Below, in pieces: positions 9,931-19,527 of a stretch of 64,000 nt of DNA. This DNA is from Asticcacaulis sp. (GTDB taxonomy: Bacteria > Pseudomonadota > Alphaproteobacteria > Caulobacterales > Caulobacteraceae), in contig JANQAC010000001.1 in NCBI GenBank assembly GCA_024707255.1, positions 124,001 through 188,000 on the forward strand, written 5' to 3'. The notes under the pieces are model-generated. The model was not told the origin of the DNA and did no database searches. It worked only from the letters and a program-made list of their open reading frames with translations. The position numbers were made by a program, and so were the translations under genes. Positions within the stretch are counted from its first letter, which is position 1; every line of letters starts with the position of its first letter.

Positions 9931-10413
9931 TCAAGTTCTTACCGTCTGCGGCCAGTCAGACTTTCCGCCGCTCTTGGCGGTGACTTCGATGCCTTCGATC
10001 CGCATGGCCTTATCCACCGCCTTCAGCATGTCGTAAAGCGTGAGCGCAGCTATGCTGGCGGCCGTCAACGCCTCCATCTCCACACCGGTCTGGCCGGTCG
10101 TGCGGACCTCGGCCTCGATATCGAAGCCCGGCAGGTCGTCATTAATGGCAATCCGCACAGCGGCCTTGCTGAGCGGCAAAGGATGACAGAGCGGAATGAG
10201 GTTCGCGGTCTGCTTGGCGGCCATGATCCCCGCCAGTTCGGCCGTCGAGATTACCGCCCCTTTCGGCGTTTTGTTTTCACGCACCAGCACGACGGTTTCC
10301 GCCGAGCAGATTAGCCGTCCGCGCGCCATGGCCGTCCGCGCTGTTACCGCCTTGTCGGAGACATCGACCATGCGGGCGCGGCCCTGCGGGTCCAGATGGG
10401 ACAGGTCACTCAT
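9931..10413 (-). CDS. moaC: Cyclic pyranopterin monophosphate synthase MoaC
   Basis: A 160-residue protein covering the whole MoaC family. Signature blocks are [45 protein letters not shown] and a C-terminal KSGGKS. MoaC converts 3',8-cH2GTP to cyclic pyranopterin monophosphate, the first cofactor intermediate in molybdopterin synthesis. It is last in the moaD-moaE-moaC unit; its start overlaps the moaE stop by 4 bp (ATGA). Confidence 0.97.
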   Translation of the reverse strand: MSDLSHLDPQGRARMVDVSDKAVTARTAMARGRLICSAETVVLVRENKTPKGAVISTAELAGIMAAKQTANLIPLCHPLPLSKAAVRIAINDDLPGFDIEAEVRTTGQTGVEMEALTAASIAALTLYDMLKAVDKAMRIEGIEVTAKSGGKSDWPQTVRT

Positions 10414-10886
10414 GTCTTACTCCAGCGCTTCAAGTCATCGGCATCGCCTGTTGTCGGCTCCACCCAACGGTCGGTCTGCGGCCCGACTTCGCGCTTCCAC
10501 AGGGCCGCTTCGGATTTCAGCCGGTCCATCATATAGTCCACCGCGTCAAAAGCCGCCCGCCGGTGCGCGCTGGCCGCGGCGACGAAAACCACCGGCTCGC
10601 CGGCCCGCACTTCGCCGCAGCGATGATGAATACTGAGGGCGCGAATATCAGATCGCGCCGCCGCAGCATCGGCTATGTCCTGGATCGACGCCTCGGTCAT
10701 GCCGGGATACCAGTCGAGATAGAGATAATCGACCTGTTTTTCTTTTTGGGCCCCTTTTGCCGCTTCCCGCACCACGCCGGTAAAGGCCGTGACAGCCCCC
10801 AGCCGGCCAAACCGTGCCAGAAAATGGCTGTGAACCGCCGCCGGATCAAATCCCGTCGGCAACAGGCGAACCTCCATTTCCATCAT
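10410..10886 (-). CDS. moaE: Molybdopterin synthase catalytic subunit MoaE
   Basis: A 158-residue protein with MoaE signatures: [50 protein letters not shown], and [11 protein letters not shown] near the C-terminus, which includes the active-site Lys region. With MoaD it transfers two sulfurs to cPMP to form molybdopterin. It lies between moaD (1-bp overlap) and moaC (4-bp overlap). Confidence 0.96.
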   Translation of the reverse strand: MMEMEVRLLPTGFDPAAVHSHFLARFGRLGAVTAFTGVVREAAKGAQKEKQVDYLYLDWYPGMTEASIQDIADAAAARSDIRALSIHHRCGEVRAGEPVVFVAAASAHRRAAFDAVDYMMDRLKSEAALWKREVGPQTDRWVEPTTGDADDLKRWSKT

Positions 10887-11116
10887 CAGCCTCCGGAAAA
10901 TACCGAGAAAAAGGCCACCTCATCGCCATCATGCAGGGGCCGGTCTTCCGTCACCACTATCTGATTGACGCTCATGCGCAACCGTCCATCGTCTTCGCCG
11001 TCAAAAAGCCGCAGGCGCAGGGCAAACAGGCTCAAGCCTTCCGGCGGTAAGGCCATCGCCAGACGGCGCTTGCCAAGGCTATCCGCCACACGGCCAAAAA
11101 AGAGAATATCGATCAT
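10886..11116 (-). CDS. moaD: Molybdopterin synthase sulfur carrier MoaD
   Basis: A 76-residue ubiquitin-like protein ending in the essential Gly-Gly (FSVFSGG), which is adenylated and thiocarboxylated to donate sulfur. The internal motif VNQIVVTEDRPLHDGDEVAFF is typical of MoaD. It is first in the moaDEC unit. Confidence 0.94.
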   Translation of the reverse strand: MIDILFFGRVADSLGKRRLAMALPPEGLSLFALRLRLFDGEDDGRLRMSVNQIVVTEDRPLHDGDEVAFFSVFSGG

Positions 11117-11245
11117 AGCCTGTCTTTACACCATAGATGGCGTCGGGTTGCAAAAAATAGCGTTACACGGGTGCTTCGCCCTTGCTAAAAGCCGCATAAC
11201 ACGCTCAATACGTTCTCCAATTATCGCCAGCCTGCCGGAATATCC

Positions 11246-12412
11246 ATGAGTCTGTCCAATTATCGACTGCTACGTTTTCTGGCACGCGTGGCGGCTTTCG
11301 GAAAGAAGAACGGCGCCCTGCCCCTGCCGGAACCCAGCGATCCGGCCTCTTTCAAGGTGCTTTTGCACCGCCCGCAGGTCAAGCTGGATACGGACGGCCT
11401 GAAAAACTTTTACGCCGGTAAACGTATACTCGTCACCGGCGCCGGCGGGTCTATCGGCTCTGAAATCTGCAAGCAGGTGCTGGCCCTGGGCGCTGCCCAT
11501 GTCAGCCTGATCGATCACTCGGAACTGGCGCTCTACGAAATCGACCGCGCCATCAAACTTGAGTTTCCCGGCAGCGAACGCGCCCGCCCCTTCCTGTGCA
11601 GCGTCCGGCGCAAGGAACGGATCGCCGCCGTGGTCGCGCAGCAGAAGCCGGATGTCATCTTCCATGCTGCCGCGCTCAAACATGTGCCGATGGTGGAGTT
11701 GAACCCCAGCGAAAGCGTGCTGACCAATGTGCTGGGCACGCAATATGTCATCGATGCCGCCAAGGCCGCCGGCGTCAAGCAACTGGTGCTGATCTCATCC
11801 GACAAGGCCGTGGCGCCGTCTTCGCTGATGGGGGCCACCAAGCGCCTGGCCGAGCACCTGATCCGCACGCAGATTTCAGATACCCACCAGGCGTGCGTCG
11901 TGCGTTTCGGCAATGTGCTGGGCTCGACCGGTTCGGTCGTACCGCTGTTCAAGTCGCAGATCGAACGCGGTGGGCCGATCACCCTCACCGACCGCGATGT
12001 CGAACGCTATTTCATGACCATTTTCGAGGCGGTGCAACTGGTGCTGACCGCCGCGATGACCAATGCCGGCACGCCGGAACATTCCGGGCTTTATATCCTG
12101 GAAATGGGCACGCCGGTGAAGATCCACGACCTCGCCACCCGTATGATCAAGCTTTACGGCCTGCGCCCGGAGAAGGACATCAAGATTACCTTCACCGGCC
12201 TGCGCGAAGGCGAGAAGATCACCGAAGCGCTGGTCGATGACAATGAAGTGCGCCGCCTGCTGCTTCCGGGTATTTTCGAGGTCGTTAACCAGGCGCATGT
12301 CGCCCCGGTCGCCGAAGAGGTGATGCAGACGCTTTACGGCCTGGCCCAGGGCGGCCACGATGATGAGGCCAAGACCATGGTGTTTAATCTCGTCAATTCG
12401 CTTCGGGAATAA
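11246..12412 (+). CDS. CapD/FlaA1-like NDP-sugar 4,6-dehydratase (short form)
   Basis: A 388-residue extended SDR of the polysaccharide biosynthesis/CapD family (PF02719). The NAD-binding loop GAGGSIG is at residues 65-71. HAAALKHVPMVE and LISSDKAVAPSSLMGATKR are the hallmarks of UDP-GlcNAc 4,6-dehydratases, where the Tyr of the usual YxxxK is replaced by the S/T-D-K-A motif. It lacks the N-terminal membrane domain of PglF/WbpM, so it is a cytosolic short form like FlaA1/PseB. The product would feed surface polysaccharide or flagellin sugar synthesis. No glycan cluster adjoins it, so the exact pathway is unclear. Confidence 0.85.
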   Translation: MSLSNYRLLRFLARVAAFGKKNGALPLPEPSDPASFKVLLHRPQVKLDTDGLKNFYAGKRILVTGAGGSIGSEICKQVLALGAAHVSLIDHSELALYEIDRAIKLEFPGSERARPFLCSVRRKERIAAVVAQQKPDVIFHAAALKHVPMVELNPSESVLTNVLGTQYVIDAAKAAGVKQLVLISSDKAVAPSSLMGATKRLAEHLIRTQISDTHQACVVRFGNVLGSTGSVVPLFKSQIERGGPITLTDRDVERYFMTIFEAVQLVLTAAMTNAGTPEHSGLYILEMGTPVKIHDLATRMIKLYGLRPEKDIKITFTGLREGEKITEALVDDNEVRRLLLPGIFEVVNQAHVAPVAEEVMQTLYGLAQGGHDDEAKTMVFNLVNSLRE

Positions 12413-12440
12413 AAAAGCCGGCCTGACGGATCAGGCCGGC
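12411..12440 (-). terminator. Intrinsic terminator of the cydABX unit
   Basis: A perfect 10-bp stem gccggcctga/tcaggccggc with a 4-nt loop, followed on the minus strand by six T. It lies 43 bp after cydX and immediately after the plus-strand dehydratase stop. Confidence 0.85.
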
Positions 12441-12482
12441 TCCGGGTCAGGTGCGGCAGGGGAAAACCGCGCCTGAAATGTG

Positions 12483-12605
12483 TTATTCGATGTAAGGATC
12501 TTCGGCATCCGGATCGTCAGTGGTATGAAACTCATACCAGATACCGTTGAGAATACCGACGGCGACGGCCAGGCCAACACCCAATATCCATGAAAAATAC
12601 CACAT
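12483..12605 (-). CDS. cydX: Cytochrome bd oxidase small subunit CydX
   Basis: A 40-residue single-span membrane protein beginning MWYFSWILGVGLAVAVGI, the classic CydX start, with an acidic C-terminal tail (DDPDAEDPYIE). CydX packs against CydA and is needed for stable, active cytochrome bd. The gene follows cydB by 49 bp on the same strand and is followed directly by a terminator. Confidence 0.93.
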   Translation of the reverse strand: MWYFSWILGVGLAVAVGILNGIWYEFHTTDDPDAEDPYIE

Positions 12606-12654
12606 AGCTGTGTCCTTCTGAGGGGGCTGGGGAGGCGCGCCTCCCCAGCCTTGA

Positions 12655-13814
12655 TTAGTATAGATCGGGATTGGTTTTCAGGTGCTCCGTGCTGATCCGG
12701 CCGAACAACACCTTGTAGACCCAGGCGGTGTAGAAGAGCACGATCGGCAGGAATACCAGCGTCACCAGCAGCATGATGAACAGGGTCAGGTGCGAGCTGG
12801 AGGCCGTCCAGACCAGCAGGCTGGAATGGGCATCCACCGTGCTCGGCAGGATGATCGGGAACATTGAACAACCGACCGTGCCGATGATGCCGACAATCGC
12901 CAGGGACGAACCACCGAAGGCCAGCCAGTCGCTGCGCAGGCGCTGGCCGAGGATGGCCAGTACCGGACCGACAAAGCCGAGCGCAGGCGCCGCCCACATC
13001 CACGGATACTTGGCGTAATTGGCCAGCCAGGCGCCGGCCATCGGCACCACTTCCGCACGGGTCGGGTTGGAGGCGCCAGCCGGATTGACGGCATCGACGA
13101 CGCTGAAACCAAGACCGGAAAAGCGGACAAAGACATAACCAGCGGCGAACAGCACGATCACAGCCAGGGCGGCGAAAAAGCCGAAGCGCAGCGCCCGATC
13201 ACGGACAATGCCTTTTTCCAGCTTGAGGCCGAGCCAGGTCGCTCCCTGCAGGACAAGCATGGCCGCGGAGACAAGACCGCACAGCAGGGTGAAGGGTGTG
13301 AACAGGCCCAGCAGCCCCCCAGGAACATGTCGTGATAGCTGGCGCGCAAGTCGCTATCCAGGCTGAAGGGCGCGCCTTGCAGCACATTGCCCATCGCCAC
13401 GCCGAAGACCAGGGCCGGCACAAAACCGCCTACGAACAGCGCCCAGTCCCAGTTGCGGCGCCAGGCCTTGCCCGGACGCTTGGAGCGGTATTTGAAGCCC
13501 ACCGGCCGCAGGATCAGCGCCGTCAGCACCAGGAACATGGCCAGGTAAAAGCCGGAGAAGCTTACCGCATAGACAAAGGGCCAGGCGGCGAAGACGGCGC
13601 CGCCGCCCAGGATGAACCACACCTGGTTGCCTTCCCAGGTGGCGCCCACCGTATTGATGACGGCGCGGCGTTCGGAGTCGCTTTTGGCGACGAAGGGCAG
13701 CAGGGCCGCCACCCCCATGTCGAAGCCGTCCATGATGGCGAAACCGATCAGCAGTACGCCGACAAGGCCCCACCAGATAACCCTCAGGGTCATATAGTCG
13801 ATAGGAAGTTCCAT
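12655..13814 (-). CDS. cydB: Cytochrome bd ubiquinol oxidase subunit II CydB, one-base frameshift
   Basis: Two frames together give a complete ~386-residue CydB. The first begins MELPIDYMTLRVIWWGLVGV and contains IMDGFDMGVAALLPF, TWEGNQVWFILGGGAVFAAW and RPVGFKYRSK; the second carries the remaining spans and ends EHLKTNPDLY. The break is at a C6 run (G6 on the coding strand) at 13315-13320. One more G gives FLGGLLGLFTPFTLLCGLVS, the expected family sequence. A consensus homopolymer error is therefore more likely than a dead gene. CydB supports quinol oxidation with CydA in the cytoplasmic membrane. Confidence 0.92.
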
Positions 13815-13841
13815 AATTTATTCCTTTAGCTCAGGCGGGGA

Positions 13842-15434
13842 TTATTCAGCGGGACCGACAACCGGCAGCGAGGGATCGTCCGTGGCGCTGACTTCGGGAT
13901 CGTCGTGCATACGGCCGAGCTTGCTTTCATACGGGCCTTTATTGATGGCGCGGATCATCAGCCTGACCTCGATCACCGCCATGATGCCGTAGACCAGGGT
14001 AAAGCCTATGATGGTGGCCCATATCTGCCCTTTGGTGAGCGAAGACGCCCCCATAAAGGTCGGCAACACGCCATCCACCGCCCAGGGCTGGCGGCCGATT
14101 TCGGCCAAAACCCAGCCGGCTTCGATGGCGATCCACGGGAAGGGTATGGCGATCATGCAGACCAGCAGGAACAGGCGATTATTGTGCTTCTCGAAGGTCA
14201 CCATCAGGAAGGCGACGGCGAACAGGGCGATGAAGGCAAAACCCAGCCCGGCCATGGCGCGGAAGCTCCAGAACATCACCGGCACATTGGGAATGGTGTC
14301 GAGCGACGCCTGGACGATCATTTCGTTGGTGGCCATGCGCGGATCTGGCACATACTTCTTCAGCAGCAGGGCGTAACCCAGGTCGGCCTTGTGCGCCTCG
14401 AACAGCGCACGGGCGTCCATATCGTCGGCATTGACCTTCAGCTTTTCGACACCGTCATAGGCGATGATGCCGGAACGGATGCGCATTTCCGCCTTGTCGG
14501 TCAGGTCGAGGATACCCACGACCGGCGTATCGACGCTGCGCGTGGCGATCAGGCCCAGCACATAGGGGATCTTGACGTCAAAATCAGTGCGCTGTTCCTT
14601 GACGTTCGGAATGCCGAAAATCGAAATCCCGGCGGGCGCCTTTTCGGTGTGCCACATCGATTCCAGAGCGGCCAGCTTCATCTTCTGGTTATCGGTCAGG
14701 GCATAGCCCGACTCATCCCCCAGCACGACGACCGACAGCGAGGAGGCCAGTCCGAAGGCGGCAGCCACCGCCATGGAGCGCTTGGCGATGCTGGTCCATT
14801 TATTATTCCACAGATAGATGGCCGAAACACCCATTACGAAAACCGCCGCCAGCACATAACCGGCGCTGACCGTATGGACGAACTTGGCCTGTGCCACCGG
14901 GTTGAACAGCACATCGATGAAGTTGGTCACCTCCATGCGCATGGTGGCCGGATTGAACTCGGCGCCGGTGGGGTGCTGCATCCAGCCATTGGCGATCAAG
15001 ATCCACAGCGCCGACAGGTTGGTGCCGAGCGCCACCATGAAGGTCACCATGAGGTGCGCCGGCCGGGACAGCTTTTCCCAGCCGAAGAACATCAGCCCGA
15101 CAAAAGTGGCTTCCAGGAAGAAGGCCATCAGTCCTTCGATCGCCAGCGGCGCGCCGAAGATGTCGCCGACATAGTGCGAGTAATAGGACCAGTTCATGCC
15201 GAACTCGAATTCCATGGTGAGACCCGTTGCCACACCCAGAACGAAGTTGATGCCGAACAGGAGCCCCCAGAAGCGGGTGATGGTGCGCCAGATTTCCTTG
15301 CGCGTAAGGACATAGACGCTTTCCATGATCACCAGCATGAAGCTGAGACCTAAGGTCAGCGGCACAAACAGAAAGTGGTACATAGCGGTCAAGGCGAATT
15401 GCAGCCTTGAGAGTTCTACGGTACTGAGGTCCAT
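13842..15434 (-). CDS. cydA: Cytochrome bd ubiquinol oxidase subunit I CydA
   Basis: A 530-residue integral membrane protein, close to E. coli CydA (522). The start MDLSTVELSRLQFALTAMYH matches the family and places the conserved heme-ligand His at residue 20; an in-frame extension to 15479 is rejected. GSHYVGD-type and GRQPWAVDGVLPT motifs are visible (SHYVGDIFGAPLAIEG and EIGRQPWAVDG). CydA carries hemes b558, b595 and d and reduces O2 with electrons from ubiquinol, giving microaerobic respiration. First gene of the cydA-cydB-cydX unit, divergent from cydDC. Confidence 0.97.
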   Translation of the reverse strand: MDLSTVELSRLQFALTAMYHFLFVPLTLGLSFMLVIMESVYVLTRKEIWRTITRFWGLLFGINFVLGVATGLTMEFEFGMNWSYYSHYVGDIFGAPLAIEGLMAFFLEATFVGLMFFGWEKLSRPAHLMVTFMVALGTNLSALWILIANGWMQHPTGAEFNPATMRMEVTNFIDVLFNPVAQAKFVHTVSAGYVLAAVFVMGVSAIYLWNNKWTSIAKRSMAVAAAFGLASSLSVVVLGDESGYALTDNQKMKLAALESMWHTEKAPAGISIFGIPNVKEQRTDFDVKIPYVLGLIATRSVDTPVVGILDLTDKAEMRIRSGIIAYDGVEKLKVNADDMDARALFEAHKADLGYALLLKKYVPDPRMATNEMIVQASLDTIPNVPVMFWSFRAMAGLGFAFIALFAVAFLMVTFEKHNNRLFLLVCMIAIPFPWIAIEAGWVLAEIGRQPWAVDGVLPTFMGASSLTKGQIWATIIGFTLVYGIMAVIEVRLMIRAINKGPYESKLGRMHDDPEVSATDDPSLPVVGPAE

Positions 15435-15584
15435 AAAGGCTTCTCCCCAAAAAACTTCGCGTCTCCGGTGAGAAGACACTTAAAAACAGCCCTTAGCAAT
15501 GCCTAACTTCAACCCTTGGGCGAAATGGCGAGGCTAAAACCATAGAAACTTTAAGGCTTAACCTTGCGCCGCACAATAACCAAG

Positions 15585-17234
15585 ATGTCGCACCCGGATG
15601 CCGCACCGCCTGCTGGTGACACGTCGAAACACTTTCGCCGGCAGTTGCACGTCTGGGCGCAAGCGGACGCCAGGTCATTGCGACTCATGTACGGCTTGGG
15701 CCTGCTGGAAGGCATCTGCATCGCCGGGTTCGCCTGGGGCCTGAGCCACATGGTCAGCGATCTGTTCGGCAAGTCGGCCAACTTTGGTAACCTCGTCCTT
15801 CCGCTGGCCGCAACCGTTGTCTCCCTCGCCGCACGCGCTATGTTAAGCCTTATGAATCAGAAGCTTGCCATGCAGTCGGCACGGCGGATCATACGCGCCA
15901 TACGGCTGGATATCATGGCGAAGGCGCTCGGCGGCCATATAGATTCCGGCCGCCATCAGACCCGGCTGAATGCCCTGTTCGAGGACACCGAAGCGCTCGA
16001 AGGCTATTACGCCCGTTTCCGCCAAAGCGACTTCCAGGCGCGTCTCCTGCCGCTGGTTTTCATCGCCCTGATGGCCATGGCCAGCCCCGTGAGCGCCGGC
16101 ATCCTGCTGCTCACCCTGCTACCGTTTGTCGCAATGATGGCTGTTCTCGGCCTGACCAGCGCCGGGGAATCGAAGCGCCAGCTCGACGCTCTCTCCCGCC
16201 TGTCCAACCTGTTCGTCGATCGCATCAAAGCCCTGCCACTGATCCTGAGCTTTGAAACCGGCCCCAGGCAGGTGCGTACCGTGGGCCGTGCCGCCCATGA
16301 GGTCGCCGAACGGACGCTCAGCGTCCTTAAAATTGCTTTCGTCACCTCGGCCGTGCTGGAATTTTTCAGCGCGCTCAGCGTGGCGCTGATCGCCATCTAT
16401 TGCGGCTTCTACCTGCTGGGTGAATTGCCGTTCAAGGTGCCGGAAACCCTGACCTTCGCTGCGGCCTTTTTCGTCCTGGCCCTGGCGCCGGAAGTCTATG
16501 CCCCCATGCGCCGGCTGGCGGCCGCCTATCACGACCAGCAGACCGCCCTGGCCGCGACTCACAGACTGATGGCGATAGACTGCCGGCCCGAACAGGCCAC
16601 CGCCGCGCACCTGACCGCCGCCCCTCAAATAACCTATCAGGAGGTCGTCTGCGGATTTGCCGACGATCCCGGCTTTCGCATCGGCCCCGTCAGCTTTACC
16701 GCCAAACCCGGACATATTATCGCCCTCAAGGGGCCGACCGGTTCGGGGAAAACCACCCTGCTGCGCCTGCTGCTGGGGCAAGGCCATCTGCTAGCCGGCG
16801 CGGTCACGATCGACGGCCAGCCCCTGACCGATATCGGTGAGAGCATCGCCCGGGTCTCCCAGGCGCCGCCGATCCTGGCCGGCAGCCTGGCCGACAATCT
16901 TCGCGTCGCCAATCGTTCTGCCAGCGATGATCAGGTACGGCGGGCGATCGACCTGTTCGGTCTCGACACAGTGGCCGAAGCGCGCACCGGCGCTCTCAAC
17001 GAGCGCGGTTCCGGTCTTTCGGGCGGCGAACGGCGGCGGATCGGCCTGGCGCGCGCCTGGCTGAAAGACGCGCCAATCCTGCTGCTCGATGAGCCGACGG
17101 CTGATCTGGATGCAAAAGCGGAAGCCGAACTGATCACGCAACTGCCGGCGCTCTTCAAGGGGCGGACCGTTATCCTCTCCAGTCATTCGCCGAGGCTCTG
17201 TGTTTTGGCCGATCAGGTGGTGGATCTGTCATGA
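15585..17234 (+). CDS. cydD: Thiol reductant ABC exporter subunit CydD
   Basis: A 549-residue half-transporter with an N-terminal six-span domain and a C-terminal ATPase: Walker A GPTGSGKTT, signature LSGGERRRIGLARAW, Walker B ILLLDEPTADLD. CydDC exports glutathione/cysteine to the periplasm and is required for cytochrome bd assembly, which agrees with the adjacent divergent cydABX. I chose the ATG at 15585; a TTG seven codons upstream is less likely. Its stop overlaps the cydC start by 4 bp (ATGA). Confidence 0.93.
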   Translation: MSHPDAAPPAGDTSKHFRRQLHVWAQADARSLRLMYGLGLLEGICIAGFAWGLSHMVSDLFGKSANFGNLVLPLAATVVSLAARAMLSLMNQKLAMQSARRIIRAIRLDIMAKALGGHIDSGRHQTRLNALFEDTEALEGYYARFRQSDFQARLLPLVFIALMAMASPVSAGILLLTLLPFVAMMAVLGLTSAGESKRQLDALSRLSNLFVDRIKALPLILSFETGPRQVRTVGRAAHEVAERTLSVLKIAFVTSAVLEFFSALSVALIAIYCGFYLLGELPFKVPETLTFAAAFFVLALAPEVYAPMRRLAAAYHDQQTALAATHRLMAIDCRPEQATAAHLTAAPQITYQEVVCGFADDPGFRIGPVSFTAKPGHIIALKGPTGSGKTTLLRLLLGQGHLLAGAVTIDGQPLTDIGESIARVSQAPPILAGSLADNLRVANRSASDDQVRRAIDLFGLDTVAEARTGALNERGSGLSGGERRRIGLARAWLKDAPILLLDEPTADLDAKAEAELITQLPALFKGRTVILSSHSPRLCVLADQVVDLS

Positions 17235-18772
17235 GCTTCGATGACTATTTCAGAAAACTGATCGACCGGTTCCGCACGCGCCTCCTCCTGACGGCTCTTT
17301 TCGCCGCGGGGGTCAGCGTCTCCGCCGTCATGCTTCTGGGGGTTTCCGGCTGGTTCCTGACCGGCGCGGCCGTGGCAGGCGCCGCCGGTGTCGTGGCGGC
17401 GCAAGGGTTCAACTACCTGCTGCCGAGCGCAGCTATCCGCTTCTTCGCTATCGCCCGAACCGTCTTGCGTTATGGCGAACGCTATACCGGCCATTCGGCG
17501 GCCCTGCGGGCCATGGCCGAGCTTCGCCCTGCCCTCCTCGGCCGTGTGCTGGCCGGCAATCCGCAAAACAGCCTGCGCTTAAGCCGGGGCGAGGCATCCA
17601 GCCGCTTCATCCAGGACGTGACCACGCTCGAAAACGCGCTGGTCATGCGCAGCGCGCCCTGGGCCGGCGGCGCGGGCATCCTGACATCGCTCTTGCTAAC
17701 GGCCATCGCTTCCCCCTGGGCCGCGCTGCTCCTGCTGGTTTTCCTGGCCGGCGCCGTGGCCACCGGTGTCCATATCCATCGCCGCCCGGCTGATAACCTG
17801 TCCGAAGCGGCCGCCGTGGGCGACCTCAAGGCGCGTTTCTTCTCGCTCATGGCCCTGCTGCCGGATATCCGCGCCTATGATATGCGCAGGTTTCTTCTGA
17901 CGGAACTGCAGGATCTGGAAGTAAAACTGTTCGCCGCCAAAACCCATGCGGTTGGCAAGGAGGCCGTCAGCAACGCCATCACCACGGCCTTGACCGGCCT
18001 GTGCCTGGCCGGCATTGCCGTAGCCAGTCTGGACCAGCCCCTGGCCCATATGGCCCTGGCCTTGCTGGCTGGCAGCATGGGCTTTGAATCGGCGACCATC
18101 CTGACGCGCGCCCTCAGCCAGAAAGCCGGCATCGACCACGCGCACAAACGCCTGGCGGAAATCCATGACCAGCCGCAGGCCGAAAAAGGCGACACGCAGA
18201 CACGTGTTTCAATAGGCGACCAGACCTTCACGCCCGATCGAAACCTGCGTCTGCGCATCGATGGCCCTTCGGGCAGCGGCAAAACGCAGTTGATCGAAAC
18301 CTTGGTTGGCCTCAGAGGCACGAGCGGCGCGCCCGGCCTGTTTGCGCTCTGCCCGCAGGATGCCGCCCTGCTGACCGGCACGATCCGCGAAAACCTGCTG
18401 ATGGCAATAAGTGACGCCGCATTGAAAGCCCTGAGCCGCTCCGATCAGGAAAAGCGAATGCTGGAGGCCCTGGATACCGCCTGCCTGAAGGATCGCGTCA
18501 CAGCCTTGCCGAAAGGACTAGATACCTGGATCGGTGATGGCGGGGTCACGCTGTCCGGCGGCGAACGCAAGCGCCTGGCTCTGGCGCGCGCCCTGCTGCG
18601 GGAGGCGCCGATCCTTATTCTGGATGAACCGACCGAAGGGCTTGATCTGGCCACCGAAGCGCGGGTGGTCGAAAACCTGTCACGACGACTGGCGGAACGG
18701 CCGCAGGGCCTGATTCTGATCAGCCACCGCGAAGGCCCGCGCGTCCTGGCCGATCAGGTGGTCAGTCTTTAG
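17231..18772 (+). CDS. cydC: Thiol reductant ABC exporter subunit CydC
   Basis: A 513-residue partner of CydD. The N-terminal membrane domain contains LLGVSGWFLTGAAVAGAAG, RYGERYTGHSAALRAMAELR and the CydC-typical RGEASSRFIQDVTTLEN. The ATPase domain has Walker A GPSGSGKTQ, signature LSGGERKRLALARALL and Walker B ILILDEPTEGLD. A few residues before Walker A (DRNLRLRIDG) the ATPase domain is shorter than in E. coli CydC. The 3' end overlaps the convergent tetR gene by 11 bp. Confidence 0.92.
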   Translation: MSFDDYFRKLIDRFRTRLLLTALFAAGVSVSAVMLLGVSGWFLTGAAVAGAAGVVAAQGFNYLLPSAAIRFFAIARTVLRYGERYTGHSAALRAMAELRPALLGRVLAGNPQNSLRLSRGEASSRFIQDVTTLENALVMRSAPWAGGAGILTSLLLTAIASPWAALLLLVFLAGAVATGVHIHRRPADNLSEAAAVGDLKARFFSLMALLPDIRAYDMRRFLLTELQDLEVKLFAAKTHAVGKEAVSNAITTALTGLCLAGIAVASLDQPLAHMALALLAGSMGFESATILTRALSQKAGIDHAHKRLAEIHDQPQAEKGDTQTRVSIGDQTFTPDRNLRLRIDGPSGSGKTQLIETLVGLRGTSGAPGLFALCPQDAALLTGTIRENLLMAISDAALKALSRSDQEKRMLEALDTACLKDRVTALPKGLDTWIGDGGVTLSGGERKRLALARALLREAPILILDEPTEGLDLATEARVVENLSRRLAERPQGLILISHREGPRVLADQVVSL

Positions 18773-19415
18773 GCCCGTAGGCAGCGAAGAAGACGAACAT
18801 CGCGGCCTCGACCTCGGCGGCGATCTCTGCATCGGTCGGGGCCGGAATATAGTTGAGCAGGCGCGCCTTGATCATGCGGCCGTGAATCAGCGAGGTGAAA
18901 TGATGCGCGGCCACCATGATGTCCGGCACGACCAAGGCGCCACGCGCCACGGCTTTTTCAATATAGGCCGCCAGGATGCGCGCGCCGGCGAGCGGACCGC
19001 TTTCATAGAACAGCCGGCCGATTTCTGGCGATTTGTGGCTTTCGGCGGAGATGACACGCCAGTTCTGCAGGGCCGGTTCCGCCGTGAAAGCGCGCAGATA
19101 TCCCCTGGCGAAAGCGGTCAGGACCGTGCGCGCATCGCCATCTTCCAGCAGCAGGTCGGCGATCTCACCACGATGGAAAATGCAACTGCGCTGCACATAG
19201 GCCGCGAACAGCTCTTCCTTGCTCTTGAAATAGTTATAAAGCGTGCCCTTGGAGCCGCCCAGCTTCGCCGCTATGGTCGACATTGACGCGCTGGCATAGC
19301 CTTCCGACAGGAAAATATCGGTCGCCACGTCGAGAATGGCTTCGCGGCGGTCTTCGCTGCTCATGCGCCCTTTGGATTCGCAGGCTTTCAACTCTTGTAC
19401 TTTCTCGTTCTGCAT
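18762..19415 (-). CDS. TetR/AcrR family repressor of the adjacent efflux operon
   Basis: About 217 residues with an N-terminal HTH: RREAILDVATDIFLSEGYAS followed by IAAKLGGSKGTLYNYFKSKEELF. The C-terminal ligand domain is of the AcrR_C type. The frame is open to 19463, but that would make the operator part of the protein, so the start is placed at ATG 19415 (or 19364, MSSEDRR). It is divergent from the NodT-EmrA-EmrB genes, with perfect inverted operator copies between them, so it very likely represses both itself and the efflux operon until an inducer binds. Confidence 0.9.
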   Translation of the reverse strand: MQNEKVQELKACESKGRMSSEDRREAILDVATDIFLSEGYASASMSTIAAKLGGSKGTLYNYFKSKEELFAAYVQRSCIFHRGEIADLLLEDGDARTVLTAFARGYLRAFTAEPALQNWRVISAESHKSPEIGRLFYESGPLAGARILAAYIEKAVARGALVVPDIMVAAHHFTSLIHGRMIKARLLNYIPAPTDAEIAAEVEAAMFVFFAAYGPKD

Positions 19416-19431
19416 CGCAAAATAATTCCTA

Positions 19432-19449
19432 AACCGTACGGTATGGTCA
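19432..19449 (+). promoter_or_regulatory. TetR operator, copy 1
   Basis: The 18-mer aaccgtacggtatggtca contains the internal palindrome accgtacggt. Its exact reverse complement occurs at 19491-19508. It lies just upstream of the tetR start, consistent with autoregulation. Confidence 0.8.
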
Positions 19450-19490
19450 GTTGACAGATACATCGTGCCGGACTATATGTCCACCACAAA

Positions 19491-19508
19491 TGACCATACC
19501 GTACGGTT
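19491..19508 (-). promoter_or_regulatory. TetR operator, copy 2
   Basis: An exact reverse complement of the 18-mer at 19432-19449, offset by 59 bp, located 20 bp before the nodT-like start. Occupancy by the neighbouring TetR protein would block the efflux operon promoter. Confidence 0.8.
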
Positions 19509-19527
19509 GTTTCAAGAGTCCGCCCTT

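Noticed and set aside
12655..13814. cydB as a true pseudogene
   Set aside because: Only one base is missing in a G6 run and both flanks are fully conserved, within an otherwise intact cyd locus.
13905..15353. 482-codon plus-strand open frame opposite cydA
   Set aside because: The minus strand encodes a full-length, well-conserved CydA. The antisense frame is His/Gly/Glu-rich and without domain.
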